From positions 496,001-560,000 of the forward strand of contig NZ_JALMDK010000005.1 of the NCBI RefSeq assembly GCF_023094165.1: a DNA stretch of 64,000 nucleotides, written 5' to 3'. The notes under the pieces were generated by a model that had not been told where the DNA came from, did no database searches, and saw only the letters and a list, made by a program, of their open reading frames with translations. Positions 8,401-15,900 of the stretch are shown here, one piece after another. Both the position numbers and the translations under genes were made by a program. Each line of letters opens with the position of its first letter. Position 1 is the first letter of the stretch. This DNA is from Crossiella sp. S99.2 (lineage in GTDB: Bacteria > Actinomycetota > Actinomycetes > Mycobacteriales > Pseudonocardiaceae).

Positions 8401-11040
8401 ACGAAGACGGCGACCACGGACGCTTCCGGCTACTACGAGTTCACGAAGCTGTTGTCCGGCAACTACACCGTGACCGAGACCCAGCCCGCCGGGTACCTGG
8501 ACGGCAAGGACAAGGCCGGTAACGCCGGTGGCACCGTCACCAACGACAAGGTGGCCGATGTCAAGCTGCCCGCGGGCAGTGCGGGCATGGGCTACGACTT
8601 CGGCGAGCTTGCCCCGGCCGGGATCTCCGGGCGGGTCGTTGAGGATGACCGCACGCCGATTCCGGGTGTGACGATCACGTTGACGGATCAGGACGGCAAG
8701 ACGACCACCACGGTTACCAAGCCGGATGGCACCTGGTCGTTCCCGAACCTGCCGCCGGGTACCTACACGGTGACCGAGACCCAGCCGCCTGGGTTTGGTG
8801 ACGGCCCGGACATCCCGGGTTCCGCCGGTGGCACGCCACAGCAGCCGGACACGATCAGCGGGATCACGTTGACGTCCGGGCAGAGTGGCACCAACTACGT
8901 GTTCACCGAGAAGCGGTCCTCGATTGCCGGGCAGGTGTACGCCGACGCCAACAACAACGGCGTGCGTGACACCGGTGAGGCTCCGATCCCGGGTGCCACG
9001 GTCACGTTGACGGGTACGGATGCGAACGGGCAGCCGGTCACGAAGACGGCGACCACGGACGCGGACGGCAAGTACGTCTTCGACCGGCTGCTGTCCGGAA
9101 CCTATGCGGTGACTGAGACCCAGCCCGTGGATTACCTGGATGGCAAGGACAGGGCGGGTTCGGCGGGTGGCACGGTCGGCAACGACGCGGTCACCGCGAT
9201 CAGCCTGTCCGGTGGGACGGCGGCGACCGGTTACGACTTCGGTGAGCTGCCCCCGGCCGGGATCTCCGGCAAGGTCGTCGAGGACGACGGCACGCCGATT
9301 CCGGGTGTGACGATCACGTTGACGGATCAGGACGGCAAGACCACCACCACGGTCACGAAGCCGGACGGCACCTGGTCCTTCCCGAACCTGCCGCCCGGCA
9401 CCTACACCGTCACCGAGACCCAGCCGCCTGGGTTCGGCGACGGCCCGGACACCCCGGGATCCGCCGGCGGAACGCCGCAGCAGCCGGACACGTTCACCGG
9501 GATCACGCTGACGCCCGGACAGAGCGGTAGCGGGTACGTGTTCACCGAGAAGCGGTCCTCGATCGCGGGCACGGTGTACGTGGACACCAACAACAACGGC
9601 GTCCAGGACCCGTCCGAGCCCGGCATCCCCGGCGCGAAGGTGACGCTCACCGGACCGGATGGGACGATCAAGACCGCCACCACCGACGCCAAGGGCGACT
9701 ACCTGTTCGATCGGTTGCTCGGCGGCGACTACACCATCACCGAAACCCAGCCCGCGGACTACACCGATGGCAAGGACGCCCTCGGTTCGGCGGGTGGCAC
9801 GCTGGTGCCGCCGGACTCGATCAAGCTGACGTTGCCCAATGGCACTGCCGCCACCGGGTACGACTTCGGTGAGGTCGGGGCCGCGATCACCGGCACCGTG
9901 TGGGTGGACACCGACGGCGACGGAGTCATCGACCCCGCTGAGTCGAAGCGGTTGTCCGGCACCGAGATCGTGTTGCTGGACAAGGACGGCAAGGAGGTCG
10001 GCCGGACCAAGACCGACGCCTCCGGCAACTACGCCTTCCCCGGTCTGCCGCCCGGTGACTACACCGTGCGGGAGACCCAGCCCAGCGGCTACGGCACCAC
10101 CACACCCAACGAGGTGAAGGTGACCGTGCCCGCGGGTGGCACCGGCAAGGCCGACTTCGGTGAGCAGCTCGGTGCGATCGGCGACTTCGTCTGGTCGGAC
10201 ACCAACGCCGACGGCGTGCAGGACCCGGGTGAGCCGGGCGTCGCCGGGGTGACGGTGATCCTGTTGGACGACAAGGGAACCGAGGTCGCCAAGACCACCA
10301 CCGGGGCCGACGGTAAGTACCAGTTCACCGATGTGCCGGCCGGTAGCTACCAGGTCGCCGTCCAGCTGCCTGCTGGACAGGCGTTCACGATGGCGGGCAA
10401 GGGAACCGATGGCACCGGGTCGGATCCGGACATCGCCACCGGCCGCACCCCTGTCATCGTGATCGCGGTGACCGACGGGAAGATCAGCCAACGGTCCGAT
10501 GTGGACGCTGGGCTGGTCAAGGCCAAGCCGGATCTCGCGGTGGACCTCACCGTGGACAAGCCGACCGCCAACCCTGGCGACCAGGTCACCTACACCGGCG
10601 TGGTCAGCAACACCGGCAACACCCCGGTCAAGGGCCAGGAGTACCGGCAGACCGTGCCGCCGGGCCTGACCATCACCTCGGTGACCGGGGACGGCTGGAC
10701 CTGCCAGGTCAACGGCCAGGAGGTCGTGTGCACCCGGCCGGACGTGCTGCTCCCGGGCGGTAAGACGCCGCCGGTGACGGTGGTGACCGCCGCGAAGACC
10801 CCAGGGACCTCGCTGGTGAGCACCGCGACCACCAAACCTCTTGACGGACAGGTGGAAACCAACCTGGCCAACAACACCGGCACGGTCGAGATCACCGTGA
10901 ACGCGGCCAAGCCGGGCACCGGCAAGCTCGCCGACACCGGTGACGAGACCGCGCCGCTACTCGCCTGGGGCCTGCTGCTCCTGCTGGGCGGCACCGGACT
11001 GGTAGCGGGCTCCTTCCGGAAACGGAGGCGCCGCAGCTGA
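5416..11040 (+). CDS. Giant sortase-anchored surface protein with tandem SdrD/Cna-B domains
   Basis: The product is 1,874 residues. A signal peptide with a basic n-region and an AQA cleavage site near residue 43 is followed by a unique domain (about 44-300) of unknown function. About 13 SdrD_B/Cna-B-like beta-sandwich units then run from residue 305 to 1700, each marked by DxxxNGVxDxGE-like calcium-type loops, a TTDADGKYxF core and a GTYxVTETQP closing strand. From about residue 525 two unit types alternate: GQVYxDxNNNGVRD and PAGISGKVVEDDGTPIPG. A DUF11-like domain follows (about 1700-1828). The C-terminus has LADTG (1838-1842), a hydrophobic segment and the tail RKRRRRS, which is an LAXTG signal typical of actinobacterial class E sortases. 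I infer a cell-wall-linked, extended stalk or adhesin. No sortase gene is in the window. A strong hairpin terminates the gene. Confidence 0.93.
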   Translation: MSSGEGRRHRRWRSRVAAGITPALLVGGLTVAGGGIAPPVAQAQPPVCPTGTTAVPITWGANGAVRWPRNSMSTSATNIAGSGLNLDISLSDPTNRNGDDSNPLQDTGEANSGGSLFGWDPRTYTETDGAFGAGFLTIEMNSLNVGDTMTFRFKFSHPVLLPDFSVGDIDYAGLGNSPNEEPWNSFQDQIQFTANRQGLPVGVTLTPAGGARPVITGGTAVGGPYQQNVNGDVTPDAAAGTLRGKTNEPVTEFVLAYSNGPDDEAAEAGPSYPPPIPPLTAPANSVSDSHAVRLNFFTTCMGIGSIGDTLYTDVDGDGVQDPGEPGIGGVKVQLLDPQGNVVQTATTDANGKYLFDQLPAFNWTVRVDPTTLPAGYTQTGDPDATKDNKTTVDLKAGQNVLTADFGYRPPLGAISGTVFSDRNDNGVLNAPDDAGIAGTTVTLTGQDLAGNPVNLTTTTGADGKYAFPNLPAGTYQVKETQPPGYHDGKDIPGTNATPSGNDIFTITLPPGGSSPGNNFAELPTGSLAGQVYVDANNNGVRDGGELPIPGATVKLTGTDDAGNPVSLTATTDANGAYTFNRLRPGTYAVTETQPTGYLDGKDKAGSAGGTVGSDTVTAVNLALGQAATGYDFGELPPAGISGKVVEDDGTPIPGVTITLTGTDSEGNPVSKTTTSTSDGSWSFPGLLPGTYTVTETQPPGFGDGPDTAGPGGGTPTEPDKIVGITLDPGENAPGNIFTEKRSSLAGQVYADTNNNGVRDAGEAPIAGATVTLTGTDANGKPVSKTATTDADGKYSFDRLLSGTYAVTETQPAGYLDGKDKAGSAGGTVGNDTVTAISLPGGTAATGYDFGELVPAGISGKVIEDDGTPIPGVTITLTDQDGKTTTTVTKPDGTWSFPNLPPGTYTVTETQPPGFGDGPETPGSAGGTAQPPDTISGITLTPGQSGTDYVFKETRSTLGGHVYVDANNNGVMDSGETGIGGATVTLTGTDANGQSVTKTATTDASGYYEFTKLLSGNYTVTETQPAGYLDGKDKAGNAGGTVTNDKVADVKLPAGSAGMGYDFGELAPAGISGRVVEDDRTPIPGVTITLTDQDGKTTTTVTKPDGTWSFPNLPPGTYTVTETQPPGFGDGPDIPGSAGGTPQQPDTISGITLTSGQSGTNYVFTEKRSSIAGQVYADANNNGVRDTGEAPIPGATVTLTGTDANGQPVTKTATTDADGKYVFDRLLSGTYAVTETQPVDYLDGKDRAGSAGGTVGNDAVTAISLSGGTAATGYDFGELPPAGISGKVVEDDGTPIPGVTITLTDQDGKTTTTVTKPDGTWSFPNLPPGTYTVTETQPPGFGDGPDTPGSAGGTPQQPDTFTGITLTPGQSGSGYVFTEKRSSIAGTVYVDTNNNGVQDPSEPGIPGAKVTLTGPDGTIKTATTDAKGDYLFDRLLGGDYTITETQPADYTDGKDALGSAGGTLVPPDSIKLTLPNGTAATGYDFGEVGAAITGTVWVDTDGDGVIDPAESKRLSGTEIVLLDKDGKEVGRTKTDASGNYAFPGLPPGDYTVRETQPSGYGTTTPNEVKVTVPAGGTGKADFGEQLGAIGDFVWSDTNADGVQDPGEPGVAGVTVILLDDKGTEVAKTTTGADGKYQFTDVPAGSYQVAVQLPAGQAFTMAGKGTDGTGSDPDIATGRTPVIVIAVTDGKISQRSDVDAGLVKAKPDLAVDLTVDKPTANPGDQVTYTGVVSNTGNTPVKGQEYRQTVPPGLTITSVTGDGWTCQVNGQEVVCTRPDVLLPGGKTPPVTVVTAAKTPGTSLVSTATTKPLDGQVETNLANNTGTVEITVNAAKPGTGKLADTGDETAPLLAWGLLLLLGGTGLVAGSFRKRRRRS
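7327..9552 (+). repeat. Tandem DNA repeats within the surface-protein gene
   Basis: Near-identical stretches recur about every 640 bp. The block encoding PAGISGKVVEDDGTPIPG begins near 7327, 7976, 8615 and 9253. The block encoding GQVYADxNNNGVRD begins near 7640, 8278 and 8917. The last three or four copies keep long runs of identical bases, including synonymous positions. This implies recent duplication or gene conversion and makes copy number unstable and hard to assemble. Confidence 0.85.
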
Positions 11041-11058
11041 TCCGCTGACCGAGTGACG

Positions 11059-11095
11059 AACCGGGCCGGTGTCCACAGTGGACACTGGCCCGGTT
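11059..11095. terminator. Long bidirectional hairpin terminator
   Basis: Two 17-nt arms, AACCGGGCCGGTGTCCA and TGGACACTGGCCCGGTT, pair with a single mismatch around CAG. It sits in the 60 bp between the convergent surface-protein gene (ends 11040) and the phosphopantetheinyl transferase gene (ends 11101). It should act on both transcripts. The tip of the stem is the dispersed palindrome TCCACAGTGGA. Confidence 0.85.
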
Positions 11096-11100
11096 TGTCG

Positions 11101-11745
11101 TCAGTGCTTGATCGCGGTGAGCACGATCCCGTCCTCGGCCAGCCAGTGGCCGGTGAAGCCGGTCAGCTGTTGCCCGGCCACGATCGGACCGGGTACCAGC
11201 AGGGTCGCGGTGAAGGTGCCGTCAGGGGCGATGGCCAGGCGGGCTTCGTCGAAGCCGAGCATCTTGCGGGCGTGCGGGTACCACGCCTTGTACACCGATT
11301 CCTTGGCGCTGAACAACAATCGGTCCCAGCTCACCGAACGATCCACGCCGAGCCGCCGCAGCATTGTGCGTTCCTCGGGCAGGGACACCGCTTCCAGGAC
11401 ACCCTCGGGCAGCGGCTCGTTGGGTTCGGCGTCGATGCCCAGGCTGTGCGCGTCAGTGCTCCTGGCCACCGCGGCGGCCCGGTATCCGGCGCAGTGCGTG
11501 ATGCTGCCGACGAACCCGGTCGGCCACTGCGGCGCGCCGCGTTCGTCCGGCAGGATCGGCGCGGGCGGCTCGCCGAGGGCGGCCAGGGCCTGGCGGGCGC
11601 ACCAGCGGGCGGCGGTGAACTCCGCGCGCCGCTTGGGCACCGACTTGGCCAGCAAGGCTTCCTCGGCCGGGAACAGGTCCACAGTGGACTGGTCAACCCT
11701 GGTCTGCACGGCGACGACCGGGGCCGACAACAGGCGGTTGATCAC
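11101..11745 (-). CDS. pptT: 4'-phosphopantetheinyl transferase, Sfp/PptT type
   Basis: The product is 214 residues and moves the phosphopantetheine arm of CoA onto the serine of acyl and peptidyl carrier domains. The Sfp-family motifs are in order: RRAEFTAARWCARQAL (P1 region, about 39-54), GSITHC (about 80-85), GIDAEP with D105 and E107, and FSAKESVYKAW with K148, E149 and K153. D105, E107 and E149 match the Mg-binding triad. The start is a GTG at 11745 with ribosome site GGAGGAG 5 nt upstream. It overlaps the TGA of the phosphoesterase by four bases (GTGA), so translation is probably coupled. Linked to an adjacent PKS operon with 11 carrier domains in view, it is a natural candidate to activate them; that specific role is inferred. 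Confidence 0.93.
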   Translation of the reverse strand: MINRLLSAPVVAVQTRVDQSTVDLFPAEEALLAKSVPKRRAEFTAARWCARQALAALGEPPAPILPDERGAPQWPTGFVGSITHCAGYRAAAVARSTDAHSLGIDAEPNEPLPEGVLEAVSLPEERTMLRRLGVDRSVSWDRLLFSAKESVYKAWYPHARKMLGFDEARLAIAPDGTFTATLLVPGPIVAGQQLTGFTGHWLAEDGIVLTAIKH

Positions 11746-12596
11746 GGATTCTCCTCCGCTGGCAGGATCTGGCGGAGCGGGCCGCGCGGCAGACCGCCGT
11801 ACATCTTCCGCTCCCTGGGGTAGCCGATGGAGACCTCCTCGAACCGCACCCCGTCGTAGGTGGTGGTGCGCGGGATGTGCAGGTGCCCGTACACCGCGGC
11901 GGCCACCCGGTAGCGGCGGTGCCAGTCCGCGGTGCCCTCGGTGCCGCACCACAGCGCGAACTCCGGGTAGCGCAGCACAAACGTGGGGTCACGCACCAGC
12001 GGCCAGTGGTTGACCAGCACCAGTGGCAGGCTCGCATCATGCGCGTCCAGCCTGCGCTGGGTGATGGTCAGCCGGGACCGGCACCAGGCATCGCGGCTGG
12101 GATACGGGTTGGGGTGCAACAGGAACTCGTCCGTGCACACCACGCCGGCGGCGTGCGCCTTGGCCAGCGCGGCGGCCTTGTCGTCGGCCGGGTCGGTGCG
12201 GAAGGTGTAGTCGTAGAGCACAAAAAGCGGCGCGATGGCCACCGGGCCGCCCGCGCCACGCCACACCGGGAACGGATCCTCCGGGGTGTAGACACCCAGT
12301 TCGCGGCACAGCTCGACCAGCCGCCGGTAGCGCTGGTCCCCGCGCAGCTGCACCGGATCCTCTTTCGGCGTCCACAGCTCGTGGTTGCCGGGCACCCAGA
12401 TCACCGTGTCGAACCGCTGTGCCAGCAGGGTCAGCGCCCACTCGATGTCGGCGTACAGCTCGCCCACGTCCCCGGCCACGATCAGCCAGTCGCCGGGATG
12501 GCCGGGGTGCAGCTGCTCCTCGACGATCGTCCGGTTCTCCGGATAGGCGACGTGCAGGTCGCTGACGGCGAGCAGTCTCGGTTCGGGGGGAGCCAC
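11742..12596 (-). CDS. pptH: Metallophosphoesterase, PptH-like carrier-protein phosphopantetheine hydrolase
   Basis: The product is 284 residues with the calcineurin-like motif set: SDLH (D13, H15), GDVG (D43), GNHE (N71, H72), NHWP (H197) and GHLH (H238, H240). These form a two-metal phosphoesterase site. In Mycobacterium tuberculosis the gene directly upstream of pptT (Rv2795c) encodes PptH, which removes phosphopantetheine from carrier proteins and so reverses PptT. The same order and a four-base overlap are seen here, so I assign the same role by synteny and family; biochemical specificity is not shown by sequence. The GTG start at 12596 has no ribosome site but a -10-like TATAGT 6 nt upstream, suggesting a leaderless message. 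The next gene upstream is the divergent PKS operon. Confidence 0.85.
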   Translation of the reverse strand: MAPPEPRLLAVSDLHVAYPENRTIVEEQLHPGHPGDWLIVAGDVGELYADIEWALTLLAQRFDTVIWVPGNHELWTPKEDPVQLRGDQRYRRLVELCRELGVYTPEDPFPVWRGAGGPVAIAPLFVLYDYTFRTDPADDKAAALAKAHAAGVVCTDEFLLHPNPYPSRDAWCRSRLTITQRRLDAHDASLPLVLVNHWPLVRDPTFVLRYPEFALWCGTEGTADWHRRYRVAAAVYGHLHIPRTTTYDGVRFEEVSIGYPRERKMYGGLPRGPLRQILPAEENP

Positions 12597-12602
12597 ACGA
12601 AC

Positions 12603-12608
12603 ACTATA
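12603..12608 (-). promoter_or_regulatory. -10 element of a probable leaderless promoter for pptH-pptT
   Basis: On the minus strand TATAGT ends 6 nt before the GTG start, and no Shine-Dalgarno sequence is present. That is the geometry of actinobacterial leaderless transcripts. A clear -35 hexamer is not visible, only an AT-rich stretch (12626-12642). Confidence 0.5.
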
Positions 12609-12622
12609 AAGGTGAGCGGAAC

Positions 12623-12652
12623 CAGAGAAATCCTATTTAGAAAAGTTCTCTG
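12623..12652. promoter_or_regulatory. Inverted repeat overlapping the pptH -35 zone, candidate operator
   Basis: CAGAGAA (12623-12629) and TTCTCTG (12646-12652) are perfect arms around an AT-rich 16-bp spacer, in an otherwise GC-rich region. The position over the expected -35 of the leftward promoter fits a repressor or activator site. The regulator is unknown. Confidence 0.4.
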
Positions 12653-12959
12653 TGAGTTGTGTCTCCGGGCTTGGTAAGGCATTGTCGGCATGGTTGTCTT
12701 GGAGCGGTGAGTCAGCTGGAAACATCGCTGAAACACTGGTGAACTGGGGTGTCTCCACCCGCCCCTATGCGGCCCTGAACTGCATGGATGCCCATAGGTG
12801 CGGTGGGGTGACGACAAATGAGGCAAGTAGGTGAACCATACCCCGACCCCGCCTGCGCAAATTAGGGGTTGAGGGTAGGGGTGACCGCCGGGATAACGTC
12901 GCCGAAACTCGCGGGTTTCTTGTGTTGGTAATGGCGATGACGGGCGGGCTGGGGCACCT
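12653..12959 (+). promoter_or_regulatory. Upstream region of the PKS operon
   Basis: This gene-free stretch must carry the leftmost promoter of the PKS operon. It holds an inverted repeat CCTATG/CATAGG (about 12764-12797) and two direct TAGGGGT copies 13 bp apart (12863-12869 and 12876-12882). GGGGTG also appears near 12747 and 12806. A weak candidate promoter is TTGAGG (12869-12874) with TAACGT (12894-12899), though the 19-bp spacing is long. Clustered G-rich heptamers suit a pathway activator, but none can be named. Small frames here lack coding features. Confidence 0.35.
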
Positions 12960-15900
12960 ATGTCGGACAAGACCACTGTTGCGGGGCGGGAGATCGCGGT
13001 CATCGGGCTGTCCTGCCGCCTGCCCGGGGCCACCGGTCCCGCCGGGTTCTGGCGGATGCTCACCGAGGGTCGCGACGCGATCACCGAAGTGCCCGCGAAC
13101 CGGTGGGACGCCACTGAATTCTTCGACGCGGATCCTGCCGTCAAAGGCCGGATGAACACCCGTTGGGGCGGATTCCTGGACCAGGTCGACGCATTCGACC
13201 CCGCATTCTTCGGTATTTCCCCGCGCGAGGCCGCGGTCATGGACCCGCAGCAGCGGCTGATGCTGGAACTGGGCTGGGAAGCCTTCGAGCACGCCGGCCT
13301 GCTGCCCGAGCACCTCGCGGGCAGCCGCACCGGGGTCTTCGTCGGCGCCATCTGGGACGACTACGCGAACCTGGTCTACCGCGGCGGCCCGGACGCGATC
13401 ACCCAGCACACCGTGACCGGCCTGCACCGCAGCATCATCGCCAACCGGCTCTCCTACACCCTCGGCCTGCACGGCCCGAGCCTCGCGGTCGACTCCGCCC
13501 AGTCCTCCGCCCTGGTCGCGGTGCACCTGGCCTGCGAAAGTCTGCGCCGCGGCGAGTCCAGCCTGGCCCTGGCCGGCGGGGTGAACCTGAACCTGGTGCC
13601 GGAGACCACCATGGCCACCGCGAAGTTCGGCGGCCAGTCCCCGGACGGCCGCTGCCACACCTTCGACGCCCGCGCCAACGGCTACGTCCGCGGTGAGGGC
13701 GGCGGCTTCGTGCTGCTCAAGCCACTGGCCGACGCCCTGGCCGACGGGGACGACGTGCTCGCGGTGATCAAGGGCGGCGCGGTCAACAACGACGGCGAGT
13801 CCGCCGCACTCACCACCCCGAACGGCCTGGCCCAGCAGGAGGTGCTGCGGCTGGCCTACCGGGACGCCCAGGTCGACCCGGCCCAGGTGCAGTACGTCGA
13901 ACTGCACGGCACCGGCACCAAGGTCGGCGACCCGATCGAGGCCGGCGCGCTGGGCGCGGTACTCGGTGGTTCCCGGTCCGCGCCGCTGCTGGTCGGTTCC
14001 GCCAAGACCAACGTCGGCCACCTCGAAGGCGCGGCGGGCATTGTCGGCCTGATCAAGACCGTGCTGGCCATCCGGCACCGGCAGCTGCCACCCAGCTTGA
14101 ACTTCGCGACGCCGAACCCGGACATCGACTTCGCTGGGCTGAACCTGCGGGTGCGCACCGAACTGGGACCGTGGCGGGACGCGCCGCTGCTGGCCGGGGT
14201 GTCCTCCTTCGGGATCGGCGGGACCAACTGCCACCTGGTGCTCGCCGAACCGCCCGCTCGCCCGGCCGTTGCGGCGCAGGGCCTGGACACCGCGGTGCTG
14301 CCCTGGGTGTTGTCCGGCCGGACCGGCGAAGCCGTGCGGGGACAGGCGGAAAAGCTTCTGTCCTTTGTGGACGCTGAGGCGGAAATCGATGTCCGCGCGG
14401 TGGCCGGGGCACTGGCCGGGACGCGGACCGCGTTCGAGCACCGGGCCGTGCTGGTGGCCGGGGACCGGGCCGGGTTCCGGGACGCGCTGACCGGGTTCGC
14501 CCGGGATGGTGTGGCCGCAGGCGTGGTCCGGGGTTCGGTGGCCGAGGGTGGGCTGGCGTTCCTGTTCTCCGGGCAGGGGTCGCAGCGGATCGGGATGGGT
14601 CGCGAACTGGCGGCGGTGTTCCCGGTGTTCGCGGACGCCTTCGCCGAGGTGTGCGGTGAATTGGACAAGCACCTGGACCGGCCGCTCGGCGAGGTCCTGG
14701 ACAGTGACGAGCTGCACCAGACTGGGTTCACCCAGCCCGCGCTGTTCGCGATCGAAGTTGCGCTGTACCGGCTGGTCGAGTCGTGGGGTGTGCGGCCGGA
14801 TTTCCTGGCCGGGCATTCGATTGGTGAGCTGGCCGCGGCGCAGGTGGCTGGGGTGCTGACCCTGGCCGATGCTGCGAAACTGGTTGCGGCGCGGGGTCGA
14901 CTGATGCAGGCGCTGCCGGGTGGTGGCGCGATGCTCGCGGTGCAGGCGACCGAGGATGAGGTCCGGCCGTTGCTGGCCGGGCTGGACGCGGATATCGCCG
15001 CGATCAACGGGCCGGAAGCCGTTGTGGTGTCGGGCACTGAGGCCGCGATCGTCGAGGTCAAGGCGAAGCTGGCGGAGCGCAAGAGCAAGCGGCTGACCGT
15101 GAGTCACGCGTTCCACTCGCTGTTGATGGACCCGATGCTGGCCGAGTTCCGGGCAGTTGCGGAGAGCATTAGCTTTGGTACGGCGCGGATTCCGGTGGTG
15201 TCGAACCTGACCGGCGAGCTGGCCGGGGACGAGTTGGGGACCGCGGAGTACTGGGTCCGGCATGTGCGGCAGGCGGTGCGGTTCGCCGACGGGATGCGCA
15301 CACTGGCCGAGGCCGGGGTGACCACGTTCCTGGAGCTGGGGCCGGACGGGGTGCTCAGTGCGCTGGGCGCCGGGATTCCGTTGCTGCGCAAGGACCGGGG
15401 CGAGGTGGAGGCGCTGATCTCCGGGCTCGCCCTGGCTTGGACGCGCGGGATTTCGGTTGACTTCAGCGGGTTTGGCGACGGAACGCGGGTCGAGCTGCCG
15501 ACCTATGCCTTCCAGCGTGAGCGGTACTGGCTGGACAGCCTGCCGGTGGCCACTCCGGCGCCGGTGCGGACCCGTTCCTCGGTGGAACTGGTGCGGGCGC
15601 ACGCGGCCGCCGTGCTGGGCTATCCCTCCGCCGAGGCCGTCGCGCCGGAGCGCAGCTTCAAGGACCTGGGTTTTGCCTCGCTGACCGCGGTGGAACTGCG
15701 CGACCAGCTCAACCAGGCCACCGGGCGCACCCTGCCCGCCACCCTGCTCTTCGACTACCCGACCCCGCTGGCCCTCGCCGCGTATCTCGATGGCGGGCAC
15801 CGGGAAATCGTTGCCGCGCCGGTGCGGGTCACCGCGGACGAGCCGATCGCGATCGTGGCCATGGGCTGCCGTTACCCGGGCGGCGTCGCCTCCCCGGCGG

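Noticed and set aside
11678..11688. Copy of the palindrome in pptT as a transcriptional operator
   Set aside because: It is in frame as Ser-Thr-Val-Asp like the PKS copies and deep inside the coding sequence.
12653..12959. Short open frames between pptH and PKS1
   Set aside because: No ribosome site, atypical codon use and no similarity I can recognise; treated as promoter region.
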